Below are positions 6,323 through 12,050 of a stretch of 12,050 bases of DNA, in pieces. Origin of the DNA: Sulfuriferula multivorans (lineage in GTDB: Bacteria; Pseudomonadota; Gammaproteobacteria; Burkholderiales; Thiobacillaceae); assembly GCA_010365175.1 (NCBI GenBank), contig JAAFGW010000060.1, positions 1 to 12,050 of the forward strand. The letters are read 5' to 3'. Below the pieces are notes generated by a model. That model saw only the letters and a program-made list of their open reading frames with translations. It ran no database searches and was not told the DNA's origin. Position 1 is the first letter of the stretch. Every line of letters begins with the position of its first letter. Position numbers and translations under genes: made by a program.

Positions 6323-6726
6323 TGTCCTCGGTCATTGTGGATACATCAGCTTTGATGGCAGTTCTTTTGCAGGAGGAAGATGCCATGAAATTTGCGACGG
6401 CATTGAGTTCGGCAACCGGACTGCGAATGGCCGCGCCTACATGGCTGGAAGCCGCCATGGTGGCTACCGCCCGGAGCGCGAGTCGCGGGCATGTGGAGCT
6501 TCTCTCTTTCCTGGATGATATTGGTGTTGAGGTCGTGCCGATTGACCATACCCTTGCGGAAATTGCATATAGCGGGTGGGTACGCTATGGGAAGGGGCGC
6601 CATCCGGCAGGGTTGAATTATGGTGACTGCTTCTCCTACGCCTTGGCAAAACAACGGGGAGAGCCGCTACTGTTCAAGGGTGACGATTTTTCGTTGACGG
6701 ATATACAGTCAGCATTGGCTACGTAG
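6322..6726 (+). CDS. vapC: PIN-domain toxin, VapC/FitB type
   Basis: A 134-aa PIN-domain ribonuclease that needs Mg2+ or Mn2+ and in the family cuts tRNA or rRNA. The acidic metal-binding residues are visible: D7 (VIVDTSAL), E43 (PTWLEAA), D102 (NYGDCFSYALA) and D121 or D122 (LLFKGDDF). All are intact, so an active enzyme is expected. Its length is normal. It overlaps the antitoxin stop by one base. Downstream it runs toward the convergent RelE/ParE-type gene, with an inverted REP pair between the two. Confidence 0.94.
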   Translation: MSSVIVDTSALMAVLLQEEDAMKFATALSSATGLRMAAPTWLEAAMVATARSASRGHVELLSFLDDIGVEVVPIDHTLAEIAYSGWVRYGKGRHPAGLNYGDCFSYALAKQRGEPLLFKGDDFSLTDIQSALAT

Positions 6727-6888
6727 AGGGAAGGAACCAATGGGTTCCAATGTGCAATCTGGGTAGACGGGACAGCTCGTAGGTTGGGCTGCAAAGCCCA
6801 ACATCTTTGGCGATTGTCCACGTATGCAGGCGTTTGTGCGTTGGGCTTTGCAACCCAGCCTACACAGGCTTTTCATTGTCCGTGGGAA
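6727..6888. repeat. Inverted REP pair (BIME-like) between convergent TA operons
   Basis: Copy 1 (6779-6802) starts with GTAG and contains a perfect hairpin TTGGGCT-GCAA-AGCCCAA (6784-6801). Copy 2 (6840-6863) is the same unit in inverse orientation, 22/24 identical. GTAG at the foot of a palindrome is the classic REP signature. A further stem GGAACC/GGTTCC lies at 6733-6748. The pair lies between the ends of vapC and the minus-strand RelE/ParE gene and may act as a shared 3' end structure. Confidence 0.8.
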
Positions 6889-7224
6889 TCAGGTGCTGAC
6901 GATGCGAACAAACCGTCTGGCGAGTATCGACTTCATGTCTTTCCGCGTGTCGCAAATAATATGGATGTAGATGATTTCCTGCCGCACCTCATAGATTATT
7001 CTGTTCATGCCCGCGATAACTTGACGGTATTGCGTGAGGTTGAGGCGCTCGAGTTCTTCGGGAATATTGCCGCCAAGCGGAAAGGTCCTGATGGTGTTCA
7101 CGGCGTCTTTGACCTTTGCGTAGCTGGCTTGCCAAGCGTCCTTGCCGAAGTTCTTGACCATGTAGCCGCTCAGTTCTTTCAGGTCGAGTTCCGCCGACTT
7201 CAGGAACACGACCTGGAAGCTCAT
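6889..7224 (-). CDS. RelE/ParE-family toxin
   Basis: A 111-aa toxin of the RelE/ParE superfamily. Recognisable parts are the N-terminal strand MSFQVVFLKSAELDLKELSG, the helices with FGKDAWQASYAKVKDAV, and the strand region YRQVIAGMNRIIYEVRQEII. It ends with IICDTRKDMKSILARR, typical of this group. The order on the minus strand is antitoxin then toxin, with a 4-nt overlap (7221-7224). Whether it attacks ribosome-bound mRNA (RelE) or gyrase (ParE) cannot be told from sequence alone. The gene ends facing vapC. Confidence 0.9.
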   Translation of the reverse strand: MSFQVVFLKSAELDLKELSGYMVKNFGKDAWQASYAKVKDAVNTIRTFPLGGNIPEELERLNLTQYRQVIAGMNRIIYEVRQEIIYIHIICDTRKDMKSILARRFVRIVST

Positions 7225-7493
7225 TGAGCGGCTTCCAGGTCGATGTCGGCAAACACCTCATCGGCGGCGCGGAACTGTCCCTGTTCAATCTCACGGTTGC
7301 CCAAAGCCAATAGCTTGAGCAGCGCCAGGGTCTCTTCATGTTCTTCATATGAACGGACATCCATCACCACAAGTTTGGCTTCCCCGTTCTGGGTAATGAG
7401 CATGGGTTCCCGGGTTTCGGTGATATTTCTGATGATTTCAGCCGCATGGCTCTTGAGATAACTGATTGGCTTGACTTGAGTGGAAAATTTCAT
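7221..7493 (-). CDS. Phd/YefM-family antitoxin
   Basis: A 90-aa antitoxin: MKFSTQVKPISYLKSHAAEI, then PMLITQNGEAKLVVMDVRSY and EEHEETLALLKLLALG. The N-terminal half is the YefM/Phd DNA-binding fold. The C-terminal acidic part (QGQFRAADEVFADIDLEAAQ) is the likely toxin-binding tail. AGGAG lies about 9 nt before the ATG on the minus strand. It overlaps the toxin gene by 4 nt. Pairing a YefM-type antitoxin with a RelE/ParE-type toxin is a common hybrid arrangement. It is clearly different from the first yefM copy at 5252. Confidence 0.9.
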   Translation of the reverse strand: MKFSTQVKPISYLKSHAAEIIRNITETREPMLITQNGEAKLVVMDVRSYEEHEETLALLKLLALGNREIEQGQFRAADEVFADIDLEAAQ

Positions 7494-7530
7494 GGTCTGG
7501 CTCCTGGCTGGCCGATCGCCGGCAGGACCA

Positions 7531-7551
7531 ATTGTAGTCCGAATTAAGACT
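7531..7551 (-). promoter_or_regulatory. Candidate -10 and operator half-sites for the minus-strand TA pair
   Basis: Read on the minus strand, TACAAT (7531-7536) is a good -10 about 38 bp before the antitoxin ATG. AGTC (7536-7539) and GACT (7548-7551) form a small inverted repeat next to it. I found no good -35 at standard spacing, so this is tentative. Confidence 0.4.
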
Positions 7552-7564
7552 GATACGTTATAGG

Positions 7565-7582
7565 GTGTCTGACCCCGTTTTT
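7565..7582 (-). repeat. Solo copy of the GGGGTCAG repeat
   Basis: GTGTCTGACCCCGTTTTT matches the right-hand end of the transposase element (10703-10719 region) at 17 of 18 bases. It stands alone between higA and the upstream end of the minus-strand YefM/RelE pair, with no transposase beside it. Confidence 0.75.
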
Positions 7583-7629
7583 GTTGTTCCGGTAGCTGAC
7601 GATAGGCCGAGAGTTAGTGTTCGGCTCGG

Positions 7630-7917
7630 TTACGCCGCCGCACGCAACAGCGGAACGTGCTGCCTTGGTTGTTGTTCAGCCTGCCAGAGATCGTAGGCGG
7701 CTTGCATCCTGATCCACAAGCCTGGAGGCTGCCCAAGGGCTTCAGACAGCTTCAGATCCATTTCCGCCGTGATGCCGACGCGACCATTCAACACCTTTGA
7801 AAGGTGAGGACGAGAAACCCCTAAATGTGCCGCAAATTGCCCCACCGTGAGGCCAAGTTCCGGCAGCACGTCTTTCTTCAGAATTTCTCCGGGATGCGGA
7901 GGGTTATGCATACGCAT
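7630..7917 (-). CDS. higA: HigA-type antitoxin (XRE helix-turn-helix)
   Basis: A 95-aa HigA antitoxin, starting MRMHNPPHPGEILKKDVLPE, the hallmark N-terminus of this group. The helix-turn-helix spans about residues 22-50 (LTVGQFAAHLGVSRPHLSKV and onward), followed by EALGQPPGLWIRMQAAYDLW, also typical. It binds its operon promoter and neutralises HigB. AGGAG is 6 nt before the ATG. The partner higB is upstream on the same strand, but 184 bp away instead of the usual few bases, so higA may need its own promoter or translation from a long intergenic mRNA. Confidence 0.94.
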   Translation of the reverse strand: MRMHNPPHPGEILKKDVLPELGLTVGQFAAHLGVSRPHLSKVLNGRVGITAEMDLKLSEALGQPPGLWIRMQAAYDLWQAEQQPRQHVPLLRAAA

Positions 7918-8050
7918 GAGTGTCTCCTAAGTAGTCAGTCACGTTGAAATAAATGGAATCATAAGCAGTCTCCGGCTTCGTGGGTACGGTTTCAGCTAGT
8001 GCGCCCACAACGAATGTCCCCGCCGCGAGCAGCAGTAAAGCTGCTCGCAC
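7904..8050 (-). CDS. Possible small exported protein between higB and higA
   Basis: A 48-codon frame from GTG (8048-8050) to TAA (7904-7906) reads (M)RAALLLLAAGTFVVGALA, then ETVPTKPETAYDSIYFNVTD, YLGDTHAYA. The first 18 residues look like a signal peptide with a cleavage site ALA before E. It lies wholly in the higB-higA gap and overlaps the first 14 bases of higA in another frame. There is no Shine-Dalgarno sequence, and the 5' part coincides with a perfect hairpin (8025-8048). It could be a gene fragment carried in with the insertion or chance. I do not recognise the protein. Confidence 0.25.
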   Translation of the reverse strand: MRAALLLLAAGTFVVGALAETVPTKPETAYDSIYFNVTDYLGDTHAYA

Positions 8051-8070
8051 GGGCGAGAAAGCCTGACCCA
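8025..8070. repeat. Hairpin and GGGTCAG motif in the higB-higA gap
   Basis: GCGAGCAGC (8025-8033) and GCTGCTCGC (8040-8048) form a perfect 9-bp stem around AGTAAA. CCTGACCCA at 8062-8070 is a partial match to the GGGGTCAG family. The gap runs from 7918 to 8101, and these repeat-like parts suggest an inserted element separating toxin and antitoxin. Confidence 0.6.
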
Positions 8071-8101
8071 CAATATTGCATCGAGTTATGTTGATTGACT
8101 A

Positions 8102-8380
8102 CTAATGGTAGTCCAGGTAATCAATCAACCTTGCTTCTCCATTCTCGAAACGAAAAATAACTCGCCAGTTTCCGCTTACCATCACTGACCAGAAGCCGTC
8201 CAGATTCCCAGTCAGCTTGTGCAGCTTTAATCCTGGCAGGTTCACTTGCTCGATCACTATTGCTGCATCCAGGACACCAAGGATGCGGTTCAATCTGGAG
8301 CTGTGCTCTGGGCGGATACCCGCCTTGGAGCCTGCTTCGAAGAATGATTGCAGTCCAGCATGGCGAAAGCTTTTGATCAT
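8102..8380 (-). CDS. higB: HigB-type toxin
   Basis: A 92-aa RelE-superfamily HigB mRNA interferase. Diagnostic segments are MIKSFRHAGLQSFFEAGSKA, then RLNRILGVLDAA, NLPGLKLHKLTGNLDGFWSV and SGNWRVIFRFENGEARLIDY with the terminal LDYH. Length and residues look intact. Gene order toxin then antitoxin is usual for higBA. The start codon lies only 6 bp downstream of a -10 box, so the mRNA may be leaderless, and no ribosome binding site is seen. The gap to higA is unusually long. Confidence 0.94.
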   Translation of the reverse strand: MIKSFRHAGLQSFFEAGSKAGIRPEHSSRLNRILGVLDAAIVIEQVNLPGLKLHKLTGNLDGFWSVMVSGNWRVIFRFENGEARLIDYLDYH

Positions 8381-8385
8381 GGTTT

Positions 8386-8431
8386 ATTGTATCCTGTTAG
8401 CTTACAGACAACAATTATGTTGTCCAGGATA
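8386..8431 (-). promoter_or_regulatory. higBA promoter overlapping nested operator palindromes
   Basis: On the minus strand, TTGTTG (8409-8414), a 17-bp spacer and TACAAT (8386-8391) form a strong promoter. Its start point would fall at or within a base or two of the higB ATG. Two perfect inverted repeats cover it: GACAACA (8407-8413)/TGTTGTC (8418-8424), and TATCCTG (8390-8396)/CAGGATA (8425-8431). The first covers the -35 and the outer arms touch the -10, as expected for HigA autorepression. Confidence 0.75.
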
Positions 8432-8671
8432 ATTCAGACCTTCTTCGGCTTGTTCATTTTGATAATCAAATTGACTCTGACCCCAATTATTCCGCGCCCA
8501 AGGTGACGCGAAATGTCACATCCCGCCCGAAAAAGGCGGTTAGAACCCGTGCTCATCCAGGAAAAACGCGCAAGCCCGAACCAGCCGGGGAAATATTTAA
8601 TTGCCCATAAGCCAGAATTGACGGGCATTTACGGTCGATATCTCAGGAATTGAGTCGCCCGGTCCTAAAGT
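8432..8671. other. Intergenic region between higB and the pilin promoter
   Basis: No gene is supported in these 240 bp. TCTGACCCCAATT (8477-8489) is a solo match to the GGGGTCAG family, with a ten-base identical core. A GCCC/GGGC-bounded stem lies near 8604-8627. TGTCAC near 8514 resembles the TGTC half-sites reported for PilR in Pseudomonas, but this is weak. Confidence 0.4.
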
Positions 8672-8687
8672 TGGCACAGCCTCTGCA
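8672..8687 (+). promoter_or_regulatory. Sigma-54 (-24/-12) promoter of the pilin gene
   Basis: TGGCACAGCCTCTGCA carries GG (8673-8674) and GC (8685-8686) separated by exactly 10 bases, and matches the sigma-54 consensus TGGCAC-N5-TTGC closely. The start would be near 8698, leaving a leader of about 50 nt. Pilin genes in several Proteobacteria are controlled by sigma-54 with PilR, which supports the call. Confidence 0.8.
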
Positions 8688-8748
8688 CGTTAATGTTCCA
8701 GACACGGGAGGCTCGTGTTCCAATTTGCTCAACCCAAGGAGATTTGAA

Positions 8749-9189
8749 ATGCGTAAAGTACAACAAGGTTTTACCCTGATCGAACTGATGATCGTGGTGG
8801 CGATTATTGGTATTTTGGCGGCGATTGCGATTCCAGCCTATCAGGACTATATAACACGTGCAAAATGGACGGACAACCTTGCGTCAGTTGAATCAGTGAA
8901 ACTAGCAGTTGCGGAGTGCATGCAAAACAATGCTGGGGTTAGCACAAACTGCGTAACAGCGGCTCAACTAAATATTGGGGGACTACCCACGCCTAAATTT
9001 GGCGGAGTAGTCGCAATAACGGCTCCAAGCACGACTACGGCGCAAATAGCTTTTACGAGCACTGCGGAGGTTGGTGGTTACGTGTATGCCGGAGTGGCTA
9101 CACCTGATGCATCGGGTACGCGAATTAATTGGGTCTCGGGGGGTACTGATACGATCCCCACTAAGATCATTAAAACAACAGGCCGCTGA
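8749..9189 (+). CDS. pilA: Type IV major pilin (PilA/PilE family)
   Basis: A 146-aa prepilin that, after processing by the prepilin peptidase, would polymerise into type IV pili. The leader MRKVQQG is cut before FTLIELMIVVAIIGILAAIA, with the conserved Glu at mature position 5. The hydrophobic helix continues to YQDYITRAK. The globular head has two cysteines close together (AEC and TNC, 13 residues apart) and none near the C-terminus, so the usual C-terminal disulfide loop is absent. AAGGAG lies 7 to 12 bases before the ATG; a longer frame from TTG 8650 would read through the sigma-54 promoter and is rejected. No other pilus genes are adjacent. Confidence 0.93.
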   Translation: MRKVQQGFTLIELMIVVAIIGILAAIAIPAYQDYITRAKWTDNLASVESVKLAVAECMQNNAGVSTNCVTAAQLNIGGLPTPKFGGVVAITAPSTTTAQIAFTSTAEVGGYVYAGVATPDASGTRINWVSGGTDTIPTKIIKTTGR

Positions 9190-9207
9190 TCCGAGCGCCT
9201 AGCCCGA

Positions 9208-9238
9208 GTAGGGTGCAATAACCGCAGGGCATTGCGCC
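9208..9238. repeat. GTAG-footed palindrome after the pilin gene
   Basis: GTAG (9208-9211) is followed by GGTGCAAT (9212-9219) and ATTGCGCC (9231-9238), a hairpin with one mismatched or wobble pair. It has the same architecture as the other GTAG repeats in this window but a different stem sequence, so it is a second REP-like family. Confidence 0.6.
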
Positions 9239-9253
9239 GTATGTCTGACAAAA

Positions 9254-9274
9254 GCCTCCTTCGGGAGGCTTTTT
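9254..9274 (+). terminator. Intrinsic terminator of the pilin gene
   Basis: GCCTCC (9254-9259), loop TTCG and GGAGGC (9264-9269) are followed by TTTTT (9270-9274). It is a strong, compact terminator 65 nt after the pilin stop codon. Confidence 0.93.
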
Positions 9275-9350
9275 CAATGGAAATAGGAAACATGGGTAGA
9301 GTAGGTGTCAAGTCCCGCTTGTTTATAAACATGTTTAACGAACAAATCGC

Positions 9351-9437
9351 AAAAACATGGGGTCAGGTCAGAAAAAATGGGGTCAGACACAAAGAAAAAA
9401 TGGGGTCAGACACGATTGTTTGGGGAAAATGGGGTCT
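9351..9437 (+). repeat. Array of direct GGGGTCAG repeats
   Basis: Four direct copies of ATGGGGTC(AG) begin at 9357, 9377, 9400 and 9429, spaced 20, 23 and 29 bp apart. The third (9396-9416) is identical over all 21 bases to the left end of the transposase element at 9931-9951; the second matches 18 bases; the others are partial. All have the same orientation. The rest of 9275-9600 shows no supported gene. Confidence 0.85.
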
Positions 9438-9606
9438 AGATATATAGGGTGGGGGAAAAGGCAATCAATTAGGGACAGGGATTTACCTTGTACTGCTGCA
9501 TCAACCGGTCAGTTCCGGCACAGGCTTTTCTGCCTTGGTCATATTGTGAAGGAAGGGGTCTGGATAAGTAGCGCCTGCTCTATCGTCCTCCCCGCCAGCC
9601 AAAGCT

Positions 9607-9664
9607 GTTGGGCTTTGCAGCCCAACCTACGCGTGCTGATACCTGCCGCCTGGCCGTAGGTTGG
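9607..9664. repeat. Second GTAG REP pair
   Basis: The unit at 9607-9630 is the exact reverse complement (24/24) of the REP copy at 6779-6802. A truncated inverse copy, GTAGGTTGG (9656-9664), follows, so this is again a paired arrangement. It lies upstream of the truncated DUF4258 gene. Confidence 0.8.
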
Positions 9665-9736
9665 CCGCTCCATCAAGTAAATGCAGGGGATTAGAGCCGG
9701 GCAGCGGCGACGCCCCCAGGTCTGCTAGACTGCGCT

Positions 9737-9964
9737 ATGGGTTATGTCTTGAGTGCGCATGCAGAAACGATTATTCGAGAGCGCGAAATTGCGCCCGAAT
9801 GGCTCGATGCCGCGATGAATGTTCCTGATCTGCTGTTGCCCCATGAAAGCGATCCCACGCTTTATCATGCGTTTAAGCTGATACCCGCTTTCGGTGATCG
9901 CGTGTTGCGCGTGATCTACAACGCCAGCAGAAAAATGGGGTCAGACACGATATTTGTCCTATGA
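9737..9964 (+). pseudogene. DUF4258-type protein, 3' end replaced by the transposase element
   Basis: The 75-aa frame begins MGYVLSAHAETIIREREIAP and continues with LIPAFGDRVLRVIYNAS, a pattern I associate with DUF4258 proteins, which are often found in TA-like gene pairs. Family members continue with a strand reading roughly PWRVVTVFFDR, which is absent here. From about residue 65 the translation (KMGSDTIFVL) comes from the left inverted repeat of the transposase element starting at 9931. The missing 3' end is not found beyond 10719. The gene is therefore a 3'-truncated remnant, although it could still be translated. No Shine-Dalgarno sequence is evident. Confidence 0.65.
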
Positions 9965-10719
9965 TTAGATTGTCCGGTCTGATCGAGTACTGAATACCCA
10001 TGGCGCGTCTTCCCCGTTACGTCATCCCCGGCCAGCCGCAGCACATCATTCAGCGCGGCAATAACCGGCAGATCATTTTTGCCGAGGAGGCGGATTATTC
10101 GTTCTTTCGCGATGCGCTGGTCGAGGCAGCGAACAAGCATGGTCTGGCGATTCATGCCTATGTGTGGATGACGAATCATGTCCACCTGCTGGCGACGCCG
10201 GAGTTTGACGACAGCATCAGCAAGGTTTTTCAGTCGGTGGGTCGGCGCTATGTGCAGTATTTCAATTACACCTACAAACGCAGCGGGACGTTGTGGGAGG
10301 GACGCTACCGCGCGACGGTGGTGGACAGCGAGCGCTATCTGCTGACGTTGATGCGCTACATCGAGCTGAATCCGGTGAGGGCGGGCATGGTGGTTGCGCC
10401 GCAGGATTATCCGTGGTCGAGCTACCGGCGCAATGCGCTGGGCGAAGGTGGGACGAATGCGGACTGGCTGTCATCACACGAGGAATATTCCCGGCTGGGC
10501 CTGGATGATGCAGACAGACAAAAGGCCTATCGGGCGCTATTCGATACGGCGATCGATCGGGGTGATCTGGCGGAAATCCGCGACTGTACGCACAAGGGCT
10601 GGGCATTGGGCGGGGAACGATTCAGGGCTGAAATCGAGGCGTTGGGGCAGAGGCAGGCAGCTTCAAAGGGGGTAGGCCGGCCACGGAAGCGTGATTAAAT
10701 CGTGTCTGACCCCATTTTT
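9931..10719 (+). mobile_element. IS200-like/RAYT element bounded by 21-bp inverted repeats
   Basis: 9931-9951 and 10699-10719 are perfect inverted copies of one 21-bp sequence (core ATGGGGTCAGACACGA), enclosing a single Y1 transposase gene. The total is 789 bp. It disrupts the 3' end of the DUF4258 gene. Terminal inverted repeats are not typical of HUH transposons, so these may be flanking recognition repeats rather than true ends. No target duplication was identified. Confidence 0.75.
10000..10698 (+). CDS. REP-associated/IS200-like Y1 transposase (RAYT)
   Basis: A 232-aa HUH-type tyrosine nuclease. Visible motifs are HIIQRGNNRQ (15-24), the metal-binding NHVHLL with H60 and H62, and the GRRYVQYFNYTYKRSGTLWE segment (81-100). 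The latter carries the candidate catalytic tyrosine (Y84 or Y87) and is followed by GRYRAT. LMRYIELNPVRAGMV (117-131) and YPWSSYR are also typical of the RAYT branch. The frame looks intact. In known cases these proteins cut single-stranded DNA at REP hairpins with a GTAG or GGAG foot, and GTAG REPs are present here. The start at 10000 lacks a clear ribosome binding site. Confidence 0.92.
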   Translation: MARLPRYVIPGQPQHIIQRGNNRQIIFAEEADYSFFRDALVEAANKHGLAIHAYVWMTNHVHLLATPEFDDSISKVFQSVGRRYVQYFNYTYKRSGTLWEGRYRATVVDSERYLLTLMRYIELNPVRAGMVVAPQDYPWSSYRRNALGEGGTNADWLSSHEEYSRLGLDDADRQKAYRALFDTAIDRGDLAEIRDCTHKGWALGGERFRAEIEALGQRQAASKGVGRPRKRD

Positions 10720-10748
10720 AACCATTTTTACCTATGACCCCATTTTTA
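10712..10748. repeat. Short CCATTTTTA repeats after the element
   Basis: CCATTTTTA occurs three times (10712-10720, 10722-10730 and 10740-10748), the first and third being parts of the ACCCCATTTTTA motif. The third, ATGACCCCATTTTTA (10734-10748), is another partial copy of the element end. They lie between the element and the recX stop codon. Confidence 0.7.
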
Positions 10749-10788
10749 CCATAGTTATTCGGTTTGTCTGATCGATGACTTGGCTGCT

Positions 10789-11224
10789 TTAAGCTTCGCT
10801 TGTTCCGATGGCATGCCGGATCACTTCCCCAATAAACCCCCGGCTTTGCATGAAACGGATTTGTTTGGACTTTTCCTTTGCATTGGTGGGTGGTGCGCCG
10901 AACTTCTTTTGCCATACTTCGCGCGCGCGCTCTAGCTCGGTGTCACGGTTCTCACTCAACACGCTTCCAATTATTGACTCCGACACACCGCGCTGGCGCA
11001 AGTCGTAGGCCAGCTTGATGCTACCTGCGCGGGCGCGATGATCGGCAACGTAGCTTTCGGCGAAGCGCTGGTCGGATAGCCAGTTTTTCGCCTCAAACGT
11101 ATCCAGCAATATACCAATCTCTTCGCGGGAAAAGCCAGCCGCGCCAAGCTTGCGGGCAAGTTCGGCGCGGCTGTGTTCGCGCCGCGCCAGCAAGCCGAGG
11201 GCACGTTCACGCAGCGTGCCGGGT

Positions 11225-11241
<17 letters not shown>
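10789..11241 (-). CDS. recX: Regulatory protein RecX
   Basis: RecX binds RecA filaments and modulates their activity. The recognisable core is TLRERALGLLARREHSRAEL, then ARKLGAAGFSREEIG, NWLSDQRFAESYVADHRARA and QSRGFIGEVIRHAIG, the alternating three-helix repeats of the family. The start is uncertain. There is no ATG; in-frame candidates are TTG 11241 (used here, 150 aa, 17-nt overlap with recA), GTG 11283 and TTG 11298 (169 aa, 74-nt overlap). The residues added by the longer starts are Pro/Lys-rich and come from the recA 3' end read in another frame. It follows recA on the same strand, the usual operon order. Confidence 0.88.

Positions 11242-12050
<809 letters not shown>

Noticed and set aside
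6784..7227. A 147-codon plus-strand frame over the minus-strand RelE/ParE gene
   Set aside because: It starts inside the REP repeat and is the complement of a well-supported toxin gene.
8434..8640. A 64-codon minus-strand frame upstream of the pilin
   Set aside because: No motif, no ribosome binding site, and it lies in the region expected to hold pilin regulatory sites.
9351..9437. A CRISPR array, because of short regularly spaced repeats
   Set aside because: Spacings are 20 to 29 bp, repeats are degenerate and overlap their spacers, and no cas gene is nearby. The repeats match the transposase element ends.
9443..9600. A small antitoxin-like frame on the minus strand (MTKAEKPVPELTG)
   Set aside because: It stops after 13 codons and has no partner. 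A GGGACAGGGATTT motif next to it may be another repeat fragment, but nothing supports a gene.
4867..10750. An integrative element using the tRNA-Lys 3' end as attachment site
   Set aside because: I found no duplicate of the tRNA 3' end to the right and no integrase gene; only a RAYT transposase is present.

Overview
The window looks like a chromosomal segment of a betaproteobacterium, possibly of the Nitrosomonadales type. This rests on gene order and protein style (pal-cpoB-queE-queC, a YeeE/YedE sulfur transporter, recA-recX), not on any database search. It has two conserved edges enclosing an accessory stretch of about 5.8 kb.

Left edge (1-4977): after a long imperfect-palindrome element (about 84-251) comes a tight row of pal, cpoB, queE and queC. 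These cover envelope integrity and queuosine precursor synthesis, with gaps or overlaps of only a few bases. queE carries a repeat-derived, in-frame N-terminal insertion. A YeeE/YedE-type transporter with its own leader follows, then a tRNA-Lys(UUU) gene with a clear promoter and terminator.

Middle (about 4980-10750): this part is packed with toxin-antitoxin (TA) genes and repeats. In order it holds a ParE-type remnant, yefM-yoeB, a FitAB/VapBC pair, a RelE/ParE toxin with a YefM-type antitoxin on the minus strand, and a higBA pair on the minus strand. The higBA pair is split by about 184 bp. Next come a type IV pilin gene with a sigma-54 promoter, a 3'-truncated DUF4258 gene, and an IS200-like/RAYT transposase bounded by a perfect 21-bp inverted repeat. 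Two repeat types recur. One is a GTAG-footed REP palindrome, found in inverted pairs. The other is a motif with the core GGGGTCAG, which forms the transposase element ends, a short array beside it, and solo copies at TA-module junctions.

Right edge (10789-12050): recX and the 3' part of recA, both on the minus strand, with recA running off the window.

The most notable points are the repeat family shared between the transposase ends and the TA-module boundaries, the palindromic repeats translated inside queE, and the split higBA operon with an apparently leaderless toxin transcript and a signal-peptide-like small frame between toxin and antitoxin. All family assignments come from reading motifs by eye.
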